Shown piece by piece: positions 27,976 through 35,307 of a stretch of 64,000 nt of DNA. The notes under the pieces were generated by a model. That model saw only the letters and a list, made by a program, of their open reading frames with translations, did no database searches and had not been told where the DNA came from. Both the position numbers and the translations under genes were made by a program. How positions within the stretch are numbered: position 1 is the first letter of the stretch; each line of letters starts with the position of its first letter. Source of the DNA: Olavius sp. associated proteobacterium Delta 1 (lineage in GTDB: Bacteria > Desulfobacterota > Desulfobacteria > Desulfobacterales > JAFDCJ01). The stretch lies in the NCBI GenBank assembly GCA_902749685.1, contig CACVKW010000771.1, positions 62,001 to 126,000 of the forward strand, in the 5' to 3' direction.

Positions 27976-28547
27976 TATTTGTCTTTTTGTGTTTTGGGTA
28001 TATTTATTTCCTTTAGTTCAAATCGCTCAGCCTCCTCAGTGATAGCGCCCTTTTTCAGATTTACTATTTTATCGTGGATGTAGACAAGATACTGCAAAAA
28101 GAGCAGGGTCATTCCCAGGGGCAGAAATAAATACGGAATCCACAGGGGCGGACCCCAAAGAGACTCCGTGTGTTGATTTCCAACAACAGCTTCCCACCAC
28201 ATGGGCCATGCATACCATGCCAGGACTGCTGCCATAAGACAGGATATGATGGAAACAATAATGAGCATAATTTCCCGGATTCGGGGTGAGAGATGAATAA
28301 TCACCAGATCCACATTGAGATGATGTTCGTTTTTCTGGACAAACGGTGCTCCGGCGAAAACCACAAAAATCAATAAAAACACCGATGCCTCTATTTGCCA
28401 GATGGTGGAAATACCCAGTACTTTTCTAACGACAACCGCTTCTGTTACGATGATTGCCGCCGCAACCAGGCATAAAGCGGCCGTCCATCCCGTAAGGTAG
28501 GTCAACCCATCGATAACCCGGCGTAAAATTCGTCCAAGCTGTTTCAT
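27975..28547 (-). CDS. dctQ: TRAP transporter small permease DctQ
   Basis: A 190-residue inner-membrane protein with four helices, the small subunit that scaffolds the TRAP permease. Typical features are the N-terminal LTYLTGWTAALCLVAAAIIVTEAVVVRKVLG, a VFLLIFVVFAGAPFVQKNEHHLNVDLV segment with the conserved acidic and histidine residues, and a final helix ending in a charged tail. It lies between dctP and dctM in the usual order P-Q-M. No strong ribosome site precedes the ATG. Confidence 0.9.
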   Translation of the reverse strand: MKQLGRILRRVIDGLTYLTGWTAALCLVAAAIIVTEAVVVRKVLGISTIWQIEASVFLLIFVVFAGAPFVQKNEHHLNVDLVIIHLSPRIREIMLIIVSIISCLMAAVLAWYAWPMWWEAVVGNQHTESLWGPPLWIPYLFLPLGMTLLFLQYLVYIHDKIVNLKKGAITEEAERFELKEINIPKTQKDK

Positions 28548-28564
28548 GATTCCGGTCCCACTTA

Positions 28565-28625
28565 ATATTGAATATTTTCGATTGAAGATTGAATATTTAT
28601 GGTATTCTGTCTATTTATTGATTAT
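28565..28625 (+). repeat. Dispersed AT-rich repeat, copy 2
   Basis: Contains ATTGAATATTTTCGATTGA and GATTGAATATTTATGG, matching the inverted copy at 22205-22256 with a few changes. It lies just upstream of dctQ. Confidence 0.55.
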
Positions 28626-28682
28626 CAATTTTTGCATCCGTGGTGTGTCGCTTCGGATTGGCAGAATATCTGTATCGGAAGG

Positions 28683-28813
28683 GTTAGTTGGCCGTTGTAA
28701 GGTGAAAATTTATCCGGCAAAAGTTTTGACCGATTCTGGAAATGGTTTTTGGGCGGGGATAAACCCCGCCGCTACAAAACGACACGTTTCCTTTTTTACA
28801 GCGGACAACTAAC
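28683..28813. repeat. Inverted-repeat-bounded element between dctP and dctQ
   Basis: GTTAGTTGGCCGTTGTAA (28683-28700) pairs with TTACAGCGGACAACTAAC (28796-28813) at 16 of 18 positions. Inside lies a hairpin GGCGGGG-ATAAA-CCCCGCC (28752-28770). No coding capacity. It fills much of the dctP-dctQ gap and may shape relative expression of binding protein and permease. Confidence 0.65.
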
Positions 28814-28896
28814 CACTAACAATTTATCCAATGAAATTCATGTCAATGACAGCGAAGCGTATTTCATCGGGACGGACATCGAGCCGCATGGCTCGA

Positions 28897-29919
28897 TTAT
28901 TTCATGGCATCAGCAGCCAGATCCAGCAGTTCCTGCCCTCCATCAACGGTCTCGGCGAAGTTTTTCCAGGCAGTCTCTTTGGCATATTCCATCCAGGCGT
29001 TAAATTCGGCTTCATTCATATAATGGATATCCACACCGGCTTTGGTGTAAGCTGCAATCAGTTTGTCCACCAGGGTTTTAAAATTGGGGTAGATCCAGTT
29101 TACATGCATCCACTCGGCGACCTCCATGAAGATTTTTTGCTGTTCCGGGGTGAGCCGCTGCCAGGTTTTTTCAGAGATGACCAAATTTTCCGCCATATAC
29201 CAGATGGAGTAATCCCGGGGCGCATTGATGTATTTGAGCACCTCGTAAAGTCGGTAGGAAACGAAAGAAGCGGAAGACGTCATCATGGTATCCAGAACGC
29301 CGGTGGACAGGGCATGGTAGGTTTCCGAAGAAGGCATGCTGGTAATCGATGCTCCGGCTTCGCGCATCATAAATTCATACTTTTTGCCGGCGGCCCGCAG
29401 CTTGGTCCCTTTAACATCCGCGGGTACTTTTATTTGCCTTATTTTGCTGCCCAAGCCGCCGTCAAACCAGGCCCAGACCAGGTTGCGAACCCCGTTGGCC
29501 TCCATCAGGGCGTCAACTTTTTTTCCGATCGGTTTGTTTCTCCAGGTGAGTCCCTGCTGGATGTTGGCCACCGAACAGGGCATTAAGGTGATGGACAGTT
29601 GGGGGACCTTGCCGGAGGCATAATCCAGGGGGAAACAAGACATATCCAGCGCCCCTTTGCGCATGGCATCCCATTGTTCTTTGGGCTTGTACAATGATTT
29701 GGCGGGGTAGTGGCGAAATTTAATTTCTCCATTGGTTCGTTTGGTGACCATTTCACCAAATACTCGACCCATCTGATCCCGCACATCTCCTTTGGCGAAT
29801 TGATGTGATACTTTTAAGGTCATGGATTTGGCGCTGGAAGTTGCGGCTTGGATTAACAGAAATGAGACGGCAACGGCCAAAATAATAGTTAAGCAAAATA
29901 ATGATTTAATGGACCTCAT
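28897..29919 (-). CDS. dctP: TRAP transporter substrate-binding protein DctP
   Basis: A 340-residue periplasmic binding protein. A signal peptide is clear: charged MRSIK, hydrophobic LFCLTIILAVAVSFLLI and a cleavage region TSSAKS at about residue 30. The mature protein begins MTLKVSHQFAKGD, and the family arginine lies in KGTKLRAAGKKYEFM, where TRAP binding proteins contact the substrate carboxylate. AGGAGG precedes ATG 29919 closely, so the upstream in-frame extension is rejected. It is the first gene of the dctPQM set. Substrate unknown; with a MatB-like ligase downstream, a dicarboxylate such as malonate is plausible. Confidence 0.93.
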   Translation of the reverse strand: MRSIKSLFCLTIILAVAVSFLLIQAATSSAKSMTLKVSHQFAKGDVRDQMGRVFGEMVTKRTNGEIKFRHYPAKSLYKPKEQWDAMRKGALDMSCFPLDYASGKVPQLSITLMPCSVANIQQGLTWRNKPIGKKVDALMEANGVRNLVWAWFDGGLGSKIRQIKVPADVKGTKLRAAGKKYEFMMREAGASITSMPSSETYHALSTGVLDTMMTSSASFVSYRLYEVLKYINAPRDYSIWYMAENLVISEKTWQRLTPEQQKIFMEVAEWMHVNWIYPNFKTLVDKLIAAYTKAGVDIHYMNEAEFNAWMEYAKETAWKNFAETVDGGQELLDLAADAMK

Positions 29920-30312
29920 GGTACCCTCCTTTTTATGTGGTTTAAGCCAAAATTCTCCCAATTTGAACTATGGTTTTGAGTTTATATACCTCCTTTCAAC
30001 TTTTCATTAAACTGCATGTAAGAACCTGATTAGTTTCTTATGCGATATCTTCCGATCCCATGTCAATCTCTATTTTGGTGATCCGACATTCAAATGTTTA
30101 CCCAAAACGCTGTCGTAAATTATTCGAATGCTGGATAGAATCACGCCACCCCCTCTAGTTTCTTGATTGATTTAATAAGATGATTAGTCTTGTAATAGGC
30201 TGTTTTGAATTTTCCATTTTTAATCGAGGATATACTCATATATACAACCATTAAACGAATTAACGATTCAAACACTCAACGATTTCTTTGCTAGAAGTCT
30301 AAGGAGGATATC
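29920..30312. other. Divergent intergenic region, no further gene
   Basis: About 390 AT-rich bases between dctP and the VOC gene. It must contain promoters for both, but no convincing -35/-10 pair was found by eye. Confidence 0.4.
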
Positions 30313-30702
30313 ATGAAAGATCCATTTAAGCAGCAAGGTGCCTTTAGCTGGTTTGAACTGATGACATCGGATGTTGACAGTGCTAAAAAATTCTACGCCA
30401 ATCTCTTCGGATGGAATACTGAAGATATGCCCATGGGGGATATGAATTATACGGTGGTAAAAGTGGGTGAAGAAGGTCTGGGCGGGATCATGTCCATTCC
30501 TCCTCAGGCCGAAGGCACCCCTCCGAATTGGGGTGTTTATGTTACCGTCGATGATGTTGATGCGACCGCCGGAAAGGCTGAAGGGTTGGGAGGTAAAATC
30601 CTTGTTCCGCCGACCGATATTCCAACGGTCGGCCGGTTTTGTGTGCTGCAGGATCCCCAGGGAGCAGTGATATCTGCAATTACATACGTCAGTAGTGAAT
30701 AA
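30313..30702 (+). CDS. VOC (glyoxalase/bleomycin-resistance) family protein
   Basis: A 129-residue protein of the vicinal oxygen chelate fold. It starts QGAFSWFELMTSDVDSAKKFY, the usual first beta-alpha unit, followed by FYANLFGWNTEDMP. The second unit is WGVYVTVDDVDATAGKAEGLG and ends FCVLQDPQGAVISAI, where family enzymes carry a metal-binding Glu or other residue. Such small proteins act as metal-dependent isomerases, dioxygenases or resistance proteins; the substrate is unknown. AAGGAGG 7 bases before ATG fixes the start. Confidence 0.88.
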   Translation: MKDPFKQQGAFSWFELMTSDVDSAKKFYANLFGWNTEDMPMGDMNYTVVKVGEEGLGGIMSIPPQAEGTPPNWGVYVTVDDVDATAGKAEGLGGKILVPPTDIPTVGRFCVLQDPQGAVISAITYVSSE

Positions 30703-31035
30703 ATGAGGTAACCGCTCGGAGGCCCAGGTTTCATCCCAACCGCTGGCCATGCAAGCGGCCACTCTAATCAATATGGAGATTTTGGTTTTATGGAGCTTAT
30801 TAGAAAAGAGAATATCGAATTTCGAAGTAAGGCATTCTATCCATTTTATTAAAAGGACCGAGCAAAGCCAAACCACACTTCGATATTCTGCTGTCTTTAG
30901 ATCACATCTTTAGCGTGATTCGCTGTTTAACAAAGATTTGGCCATCTAAGCGGCGATATTTATTACAATGGAAACATCGGCCTTCGGAATCTCATAGGAG
31001 CGTCCTGTGATTCAGGGTTCAGAACCAGCTCGATC
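30703..31035. other. Intergenic region, no gene recognised
   Basis: About 330 bases between the convergent VOC and dioxygenase-like genes. Open frames here on the minus strand are shadows of the VOC gene. No terminator hairpin with a T run was found. Confidence 0.45.
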
Positions 31036-31545
31036 TTATTCGATCGGAATAAGGACGATATCAAATTCTCCGCTGGTTTGACCTTGGGTGGGATAATGTT
31101 GGGTTGCCAGGGTTTTGAAACCTTCGGCGCTGATACGAATGTGGATATGGGGCGGGCGACCGGAATAGGCAGGCGGTATATTGCTCTCAAATCTGTAATC
31201 ACCGGTACCTCCGGAGATTACAGTTGCCCGATGATCGCCATCGTATGACCCGGCAGGATTGGTCAACCAAAACTCAATCCGAGCGTTTGCGATGGGGGCG
31301 CAATCGGCCGAGGACATAACCACGCCTTCCAGATTATAACCCTTTCCCACACTTGAGCGCACCGGAGCATCTGGTTCATAATAAGGGCCTAAATAATCAG
31401 CCGGGGTCGGCTCACATTTTTTGACAGAAATTTGTGTGCCGGACATCGGTGCGTGAGTTTTTGCCGCAACAGGGGTATACGCGCGGAGCAATATAATTGC
31501 GCAGGCCATGCACAAACTGAATTTCAAGATGGAAAAATTTCTCAT
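31036..31545 (-). CDS. Exported intradiol ring-cleavage dioxygenase-like protein
   Basis: A 169-residue protein with an N-terminal signal sequence (FSLCMACAIILLRAYTPVAA, cleavage near residue 28). The mature part has GPYYEPDAPVR and LEGVVMSSADCAPIANARIEFW, typical of the beta-sandwich of protocatechuate 3,4-dioxygenase-like proteins. DYRFESNIPPAYSGRPPHIHIRI is the iron-binding block: two histidines in HIH plus a preceding tyrosine, with another tyrosine in GSYDGDH. Classical members are intracellular and use oxygen. Secreted, shorter relatives like this are common and their substrates unknown. An oxygen-dependent enzyme would be odd in a strict anaerobe, so iron binding without ring cleavage is possible. 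Confidence 0.85.
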   Translation of the reverse strand: MRNFSILKFSLCMACAIILLRAYTPVAAKTHAPMSGTQISVKKCEPTPADYLGPYYEPDAPVRSSVGKGYNLEGVVMSSADCAPIANARIEFWLTNPAGSYDGDHRATVISGGTGDYRFESNIPPAYSGRPPHIHIRISAEGFKTLATQHYPTQGQTSGEFDIVLIPIE

Positions 31546-31618
31546 GATATTAATATATGACGCATAATTTAAATTTCAAACCAGCAATTTTTTTGTTTGA
31601 ATCCAGTTGAAGATCTAA

Positions 31619-32557
31619 ATGCCGGAATATCCCGATATAACCATTTATATCGAACGTCTTGAGGCTCTTGTTGTTGGACAACCGCTTGAGCAAATTCGTT
31701 TTGCCAGCCCGTTTTTTCTGCGCACAGCCCAACCGCCTATTAAAACTATCCATGGTGCAACGGTTCGTGGCATAGAGCGAATGGGAAAGCGGATAATATT
31801 TGTATTTAGCGGTGAGCGGTTTCTTGTGATTCATCTGATGGTCGCCGGACGTTTACACTGGCGAAAAAAAGCATGTAAACTGCCCGGCAAAGTCGGACTG
31901 GCAGTTTTTGATTTCCCCAACAATTCCCTGCTTATTTCCGAGGCGGGGACCAAAAAACGGGCGTCGCTTCATCTAATAAACGGCCGGGATGAGCTTGCCG
32001 GCTTTGATCCTGGCGGTCTTGAAGTTTTTGAGGCATCCCTGGAAGAGTTTCGAAGCGCCCTTCTTGCTGAGAATCATACCCTTAAGCGATCTTTGACGGA
32101 TCCCCACATTTTCAGTGGTATCGGCAACACGTTTTCAGATGAAATTCTTCACCGGGCCCGCTTGTCCCCCATACTGCTCACCGAAAAACTTGCTGAGGAT
32201 CAGATTAAACGATTATACCATGCTACGCGTGCCACTCTGGAAGAATGGACCCAGCGCTTGCGGGATGAAGTTGGAAATGGTTTTCCGGACAAGGTCACCG
32301 CCTTTCGAGAAAATATGGCGGTGCACGGCCGCTTTAATAAACCGTGTCCAGAGTGCGGGACCGCGGTTCAACGGATTCGTTATGCCTCCAGCGAGACCAA
32401 CTACTGTCCATTGTGTCAAACCGGCGGAAAACTTTTTGCGGATCGGGCCATGTCACGACTATTGAAAAAAGATTGGCCCCGCACCCTTGAAGAACTTGAG
32501 GTCAGGAAACTAAAGCTAATTCGGAATCTTGCGGATGAGCGCCTGAATAATAAATAA
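31619..32557 (+). CDS. Divergent Fpg/Nei-family DNA glycosylase
   Basis: A 312-residue base-excision repair glycosylase relative, longer than typical MutM (~270). The catalytic N-terminal Pro2 and Glu3 (MPEYPDI) and Lys57 (MGKRII) are present, as is the helix-two-turn-helix block HIFSGIGNTFSDEILHRA with Asn170. A C-terminal zinc finger has Cys243, Cys246, Cys263 and Cys266. The arginine that grips the DNA phosphate in Fpg (E. coli QRATFYC) is replaced by Ser258 (SSETNYC). The RRFG-type loop that inserts into DNA reads KKRASL instead. It may recognise unusual lesions or bind DNA differently. Not adjacent to other repair genes. Confidence 0.85.
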   Translation: MPEYPDITIYIERLEALVVGQPLEQIRFASPFFLRTAQPPIKTIHGATVRGIERMGKRIIFVFSGERFLVIHLMVAGRLHWRKKACKLPGKVGLAVFDFPNNSLLISEAGTKKRASLHLINGRDELAGFDPGGLEVFEASLEEFRSALLAENHTLKRSLTDPHIFSGIGNTFSDEILHRARLSPILLTEKLAEDQIKRLYHATRATLEEWTQRLRDEVGNGFPDKVTAFRENMAVHGRFNKPCPECGTAVQRIRYASSETNYCPLCQTGGKLFADRAMSRLLKKDWPRTLEELEVRKLKLIRNLADERLNNK

Positions 32558-32621
32558 GGCAGAGCCAAGTGTTTGACTTCAATTATTTCATTCGAACATC
32601 AAAGTTTGCCATTTATACATG

Positions 32622-32987
32622 CTATGGTAATTCAGATACGATCTTACGATATTCCTCCTTTGAAAAAGCCTGGAGGGTTTCGGTGCTTACGGCGCCGCGA
32701 GACGATGTAGCAAGAATAATTTTGGCCACGGTTTCGGGGTTGGGGGCATCCAGAATCACCAGCATGTCACATCGACCCATGGTTAAATAAAAGCCTCCCA
32801 CTTTAGCGCCCATAAATTCACAAAGCCCTTTGAACGCATCAAGCCGATTAGGGCTATCTTTGACGTTTTCAGCGCCTTTTGCTGTGTATTTGACCAAAGA
32901 AATATATTTGACATTGTAATACCTCCCTTCAACGAAGTATATAGGTTCGAATATGGTGGGGAGGATACTATGCTCCCGCCAGAACAC
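32622..32987 (-). CDS. GYD-domain protein with apparent start-site frameshift
   Basis: The frame contains KYISLVKYTAKGAENVKDSP and GGFYLTMGRCDMLVILDAP, the typical GYD domain, a ferredoxin-like fold of unknown role, and ends normally. The expected start does not fit. GGGAGG is followed at the right distance by ATG (32914-32912), but this ATG is one base out of frame with the GYD sequence (ATG TCA AAT ATA). Adding one A to the AAA run would give MSKYISLVKY. The in-frame start at 32987 (GTG) adds a 25-residue tail unlike the family. Either a one-base deletion disabled the gene or this is a sequencing error; the 121-residue frame is given here. Confidence 0.6.
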   Translation of the reverse strand: MFWREHSILPTIFEPIYFVEGRYYNVKYISLVKYTAKGAENVKDSPNRLDAFKGLCEFMGAKVGGFYLTMGRCDMLVILDAPNPETVAKIILATSSRGAVSTETLQAFSKEEYRKIVSELP

Positions 32988-33160
32988 GAATATTCTGTCA
33001 GGAGCGAAGGTGGCAGGTTTTAAGGATTTTCTCCAAATAGTTGATTACCGGATTATAATGTTTCAGGTGTCAGGGCAAGTGGGTGAGACCTTGAGATTTG
33101 CATTTCGATCTTATGTGATTTTAACAAATTAAAAAATGTTAGCGAGGAGTTAGTTGTCTC

Positions 33161-33958
33161 ATGAGCACTGAAATATCAGTCGATCAATTACGAGAATTTG
33201 CCATACGATATGTAGATGAAGAGCCTGATCGTCTGGGAATCGACGGCTGGTGGCAGACCCCCCTGCTGACGGCCGCGCCGATTGATGCAAGGTTCGATCA
33301 ATTACCCCGGATAGCGGCGGATGATCATCTTCATCCGCGGGATCTTTTGCCGACGGCTAAATCAGTGATTGTGTTTTACCTTCCTTTTATCAAAGCGCTG
33401 GTCAAAGAAAATAAAAAGGGACCCTGGCCCTGCAGAAACTGGGGCGTCGCTTATGTTCAAACCAATGATCTCATCGAAAGGCTGGGTCAGGCCTTGAGCA
33501 ATTTTTTGTTGGAAAACGGTTTTAAATCGGGCCTTACTCCGGCCACCCACAACTTCAACGAAGACAAACTGATGGCACGCTGGTCCCACAAGCACCTGGC
33601 CTATCTGCTGAACCTGGGGCGGTTTGGCGTCAATCATCTGCTGATAACCCCCGTCGGGTGTACCGGTCGTCTGGGAAGTTTTGTCAGTGAGGTTGAACTC
33701 GGCGACCATCCGCTGATTGAGACCGAAGAGGCCTGCCTGCTTAAAGCCGGCAAGGAATGCGGCAAGTGCATCGCCGCCTGTCCGGTTGATGCCCTTACCA
33801 AGGATGACTTTGATCGGCGGCGCTGCTGGGATCGTCTTAATGAAACGAGACGGGTGCTTGATTACTTTTCCGATCTCCCGGAAAGCACCGACGTCTGCGG
33901 CAAGTGCGCCGCACTAGTTCCGTGCAGTTTTAAAAATCCGGTAGCTGTCTTAAAGTGA
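33161..33958 (+). CDS. Epoxyqueuosine-reductase-like (QueG-like) iron-sulfur protein
   Basis: A 265-residue protein related to epoxyqueuosine reductase but shorter (QueG ~350-380). The N-terminal half has the cobalamin-type fold blocks LLPTAKSVIVFYLPF and RFGVNHLLITPVGCTGRLGSFV. It also carries a ferredoxin-like cysteine motif, GKECGKCIAACPVDAL (Cys-x2-Cys-x3-Cys-Pro), and further cysteines in VCGKCAALVPC. Iron-sulfur cluster binding is likely. Whether it acts in queuosine formation is unclear, because other queuosine genes are not nearby and the C-terminal HEAT-like part of QueG is missing. Anaerobes often carry several such paralogues of unknown role. Confidence 0.85.
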   Translation: MSTEISVDQLREFAIRYVDEEPDRLGIDGWWQTPLLTAAPIDARFDQLPRIAADDHLHPRDLLPTAKSVIVFYLPFIKALVKENKKGPWPCRNWGVAYVQTNDLIERLGQALSNFLLENGFKSGLTPATHNFNEDKLMARWSHKHLAYLLNLGRFGVNHLLITPVGCTGRLGSFVSEVELGDHPLIETEEACLLKAGKECGKCIAACPVDALTKDDFDRRRCWDRLNETRRVLDYFSDLPESTDVCGKCAALVPCSFKNPVAVLK

Positions 33959-34088
33959 TGACCAGCATATATCATTACATGATAAATTGCTGAGCATTAT
34001 TCTCCCTGTCAACCATTCAACCCATTTAACCAGTCAACTTATCCACCATGTTTTTAGAACTAAAATATGGTGTATTTTAGGATGTTTA

Positions 34089-34820
34089 ATGAAGCTTGGC
34101 CCACATATTAAAGAATTATTCCGGCGCGAAAGGAAAACAGCCCTTTCCAAAGGAGTAGCAGCCGCCTGGCCCATTTGCCTGGGCTATGCACCGATCGGCC
34201 TGGCATTTGGTGTTCTGGCCCAAAAGGCGGGATTAACGCCTCTGGAAATAGGACTGATGTCCGTCATTGTTTTTGCCGGCAGTTCTCAGTTTATTGCGGT
34301 ATCAATGCTTGCAGCAGGGGCTTCGGCGGTTTCAATTGTGGCCACCGCCTTTATCGTTAATTTAAGGCATTTTTTAATGAGCTCGGCCCTGGCGGTTTAT
34401 TTAAAAAATTCAGATCGAAAAAAACTTACTTTTTTCTCATACGGAGTCACCGATGAAAGTTTTGCCGTCAATCTCACCCGATTCAGGGAGTCCGACTGGG
34501 ATTTAAATTCGGCATTGGTGACAAATTTCTCGGCAAATATTACCTGGCTCATAACGACCGTGCTGGGCGGATTTAGCGGACAATTTATTCCGGCCCATGC
34601 CTTCGGTATTGACTATGCGCTGGTTGCCATGTTCATCTGCCTGCTGGTATTTCAGTTAAAAGGCTCTATTTATGTCATTAGCGCAATGATTGCCGGAATA
34701 TTTGCAGTGTTCCTGTCGATCTTAATACCGGGGAATTCATACGTTGTCATTGCCTCGATGGCCGCCGCTGCAATCGGTGTGGCTTTAAAGAAGAAGGCCG
34801 GCTCAGGAGAGGGACGTTAG
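34089..34820 (+). CDS. azlC: Branched-chain amino-acid exporter AzlC
   Basis: Large subunit of the AzlCD branched-chain amino-acid exporter, 243 residues from ATG 34089 with about six to seven membrane helices. The signature AAAWPICLGYAPIGLAFGVLAQKAGL opens the protein, followed by MSVIVFAGSSQFIAVSMLAAGAS, VNLRHFLMSSAL and FFSYGVTDESFAV. The upstream in-frame extension begins in non-conserved sequence and is dropped; AGGA precedes 34089. azlD follows after one base, so the two form an operon. Confidence 0.92.
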   Translation: MKLGPHIKELFRRERKTALSKGVAAAWPICLGYAPIGLAFGVLAQKAGLTPLEIGLMSVIVFAGSSQFIAVSMLAAGASAVSIVATAFIVNLRHFLMSSALAVYLKNSDRKKLTFFSYGVTDESFAVNLTRFRESDWDLNSALVTNFSANITWLITTVLGGFSGQFIPAHAFGIDYALVAMFICLLVFQLKGSIYVISAMIAGIFAVFLSILIPGNSYVVIASMAAAAIGVALKKKAGSGEGR

Positions 34821-34821
34821 G

Positions 34822-35145
34822 ATGGTGTCAAAAGAGTATCTGGCAGTCATTTTAGGTATGGGGCTGGTGACCTTTTTGCCGCGCTGGCTGCCCCTGGTTT
34901 ATCTGACAAAACGCAATCTTCCTTCCTGGCTGGTTGAATGGCTGGATCTGATTCCTGCAGCGATTCTTAGTGCGCTGTTATTGCCGGAATTGGTTACTTC
35001 CGGTGCACCCCGGACCCTGGATCTTTTGCGGCCCGAGCTTATGGCTGCCGTACCGACTTTTTTGTTTGCCATATTTACTAAATCATTGGGCGGAACCGTA
35101 ATTATCGGGATGCTGCTTTTTTGGCTGACAGGAAAAGTAATTTGA
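34822..35145 (+). CDS. azlD: Branched-chain amino-acid exporter AzlD
   Basis: Small subunit of the exporter, 107 residues with three to four helices. The family start (EYLAVILGMGLVTFLPRWLPLVYL) and the IPAAILSALLLPEL segment are clear. It begins one base after the azlC stop, so translation is probably coupled. No terminator was recognised downstream. Confidence 0.92.
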   Translation: MVSKEYLAVILGMGLVTFLPRWLPLVYLTKRNLPSWLVEWLDLIPAAILSALLLPELVTSGAPRTLDLLRPELMAAVPTFLFAIFTKSLGGTVIIGMLLFWLTGKVI

Positions 35146-35307
35146 CTACCTAATCTTAATGGCGAAAATCTGGTCCTTTACGAAATATCATTCCAGCCAG
35201 TCGGGTTGCCGTACCTGAATACCATTCCAGTGTTCCATCATGTGTCTAGCTGCAACGATCACTCATCTGGGCCTAGATTCTAAATCTAAAGAACTTTCTA
35301 TTCCACG

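Noticed and set aside
28831-29586. 251-codon plus-strand open frame across dctP
   Set aside because: It is antisense to the well-supported TRAP binding protein and shows no recognisable domain.
30268-30876. 202-codon minus-strand open frame over the VOC gene
   Set aside because: Shadow of the VOC coding sequence on the opposite strand; no family match.
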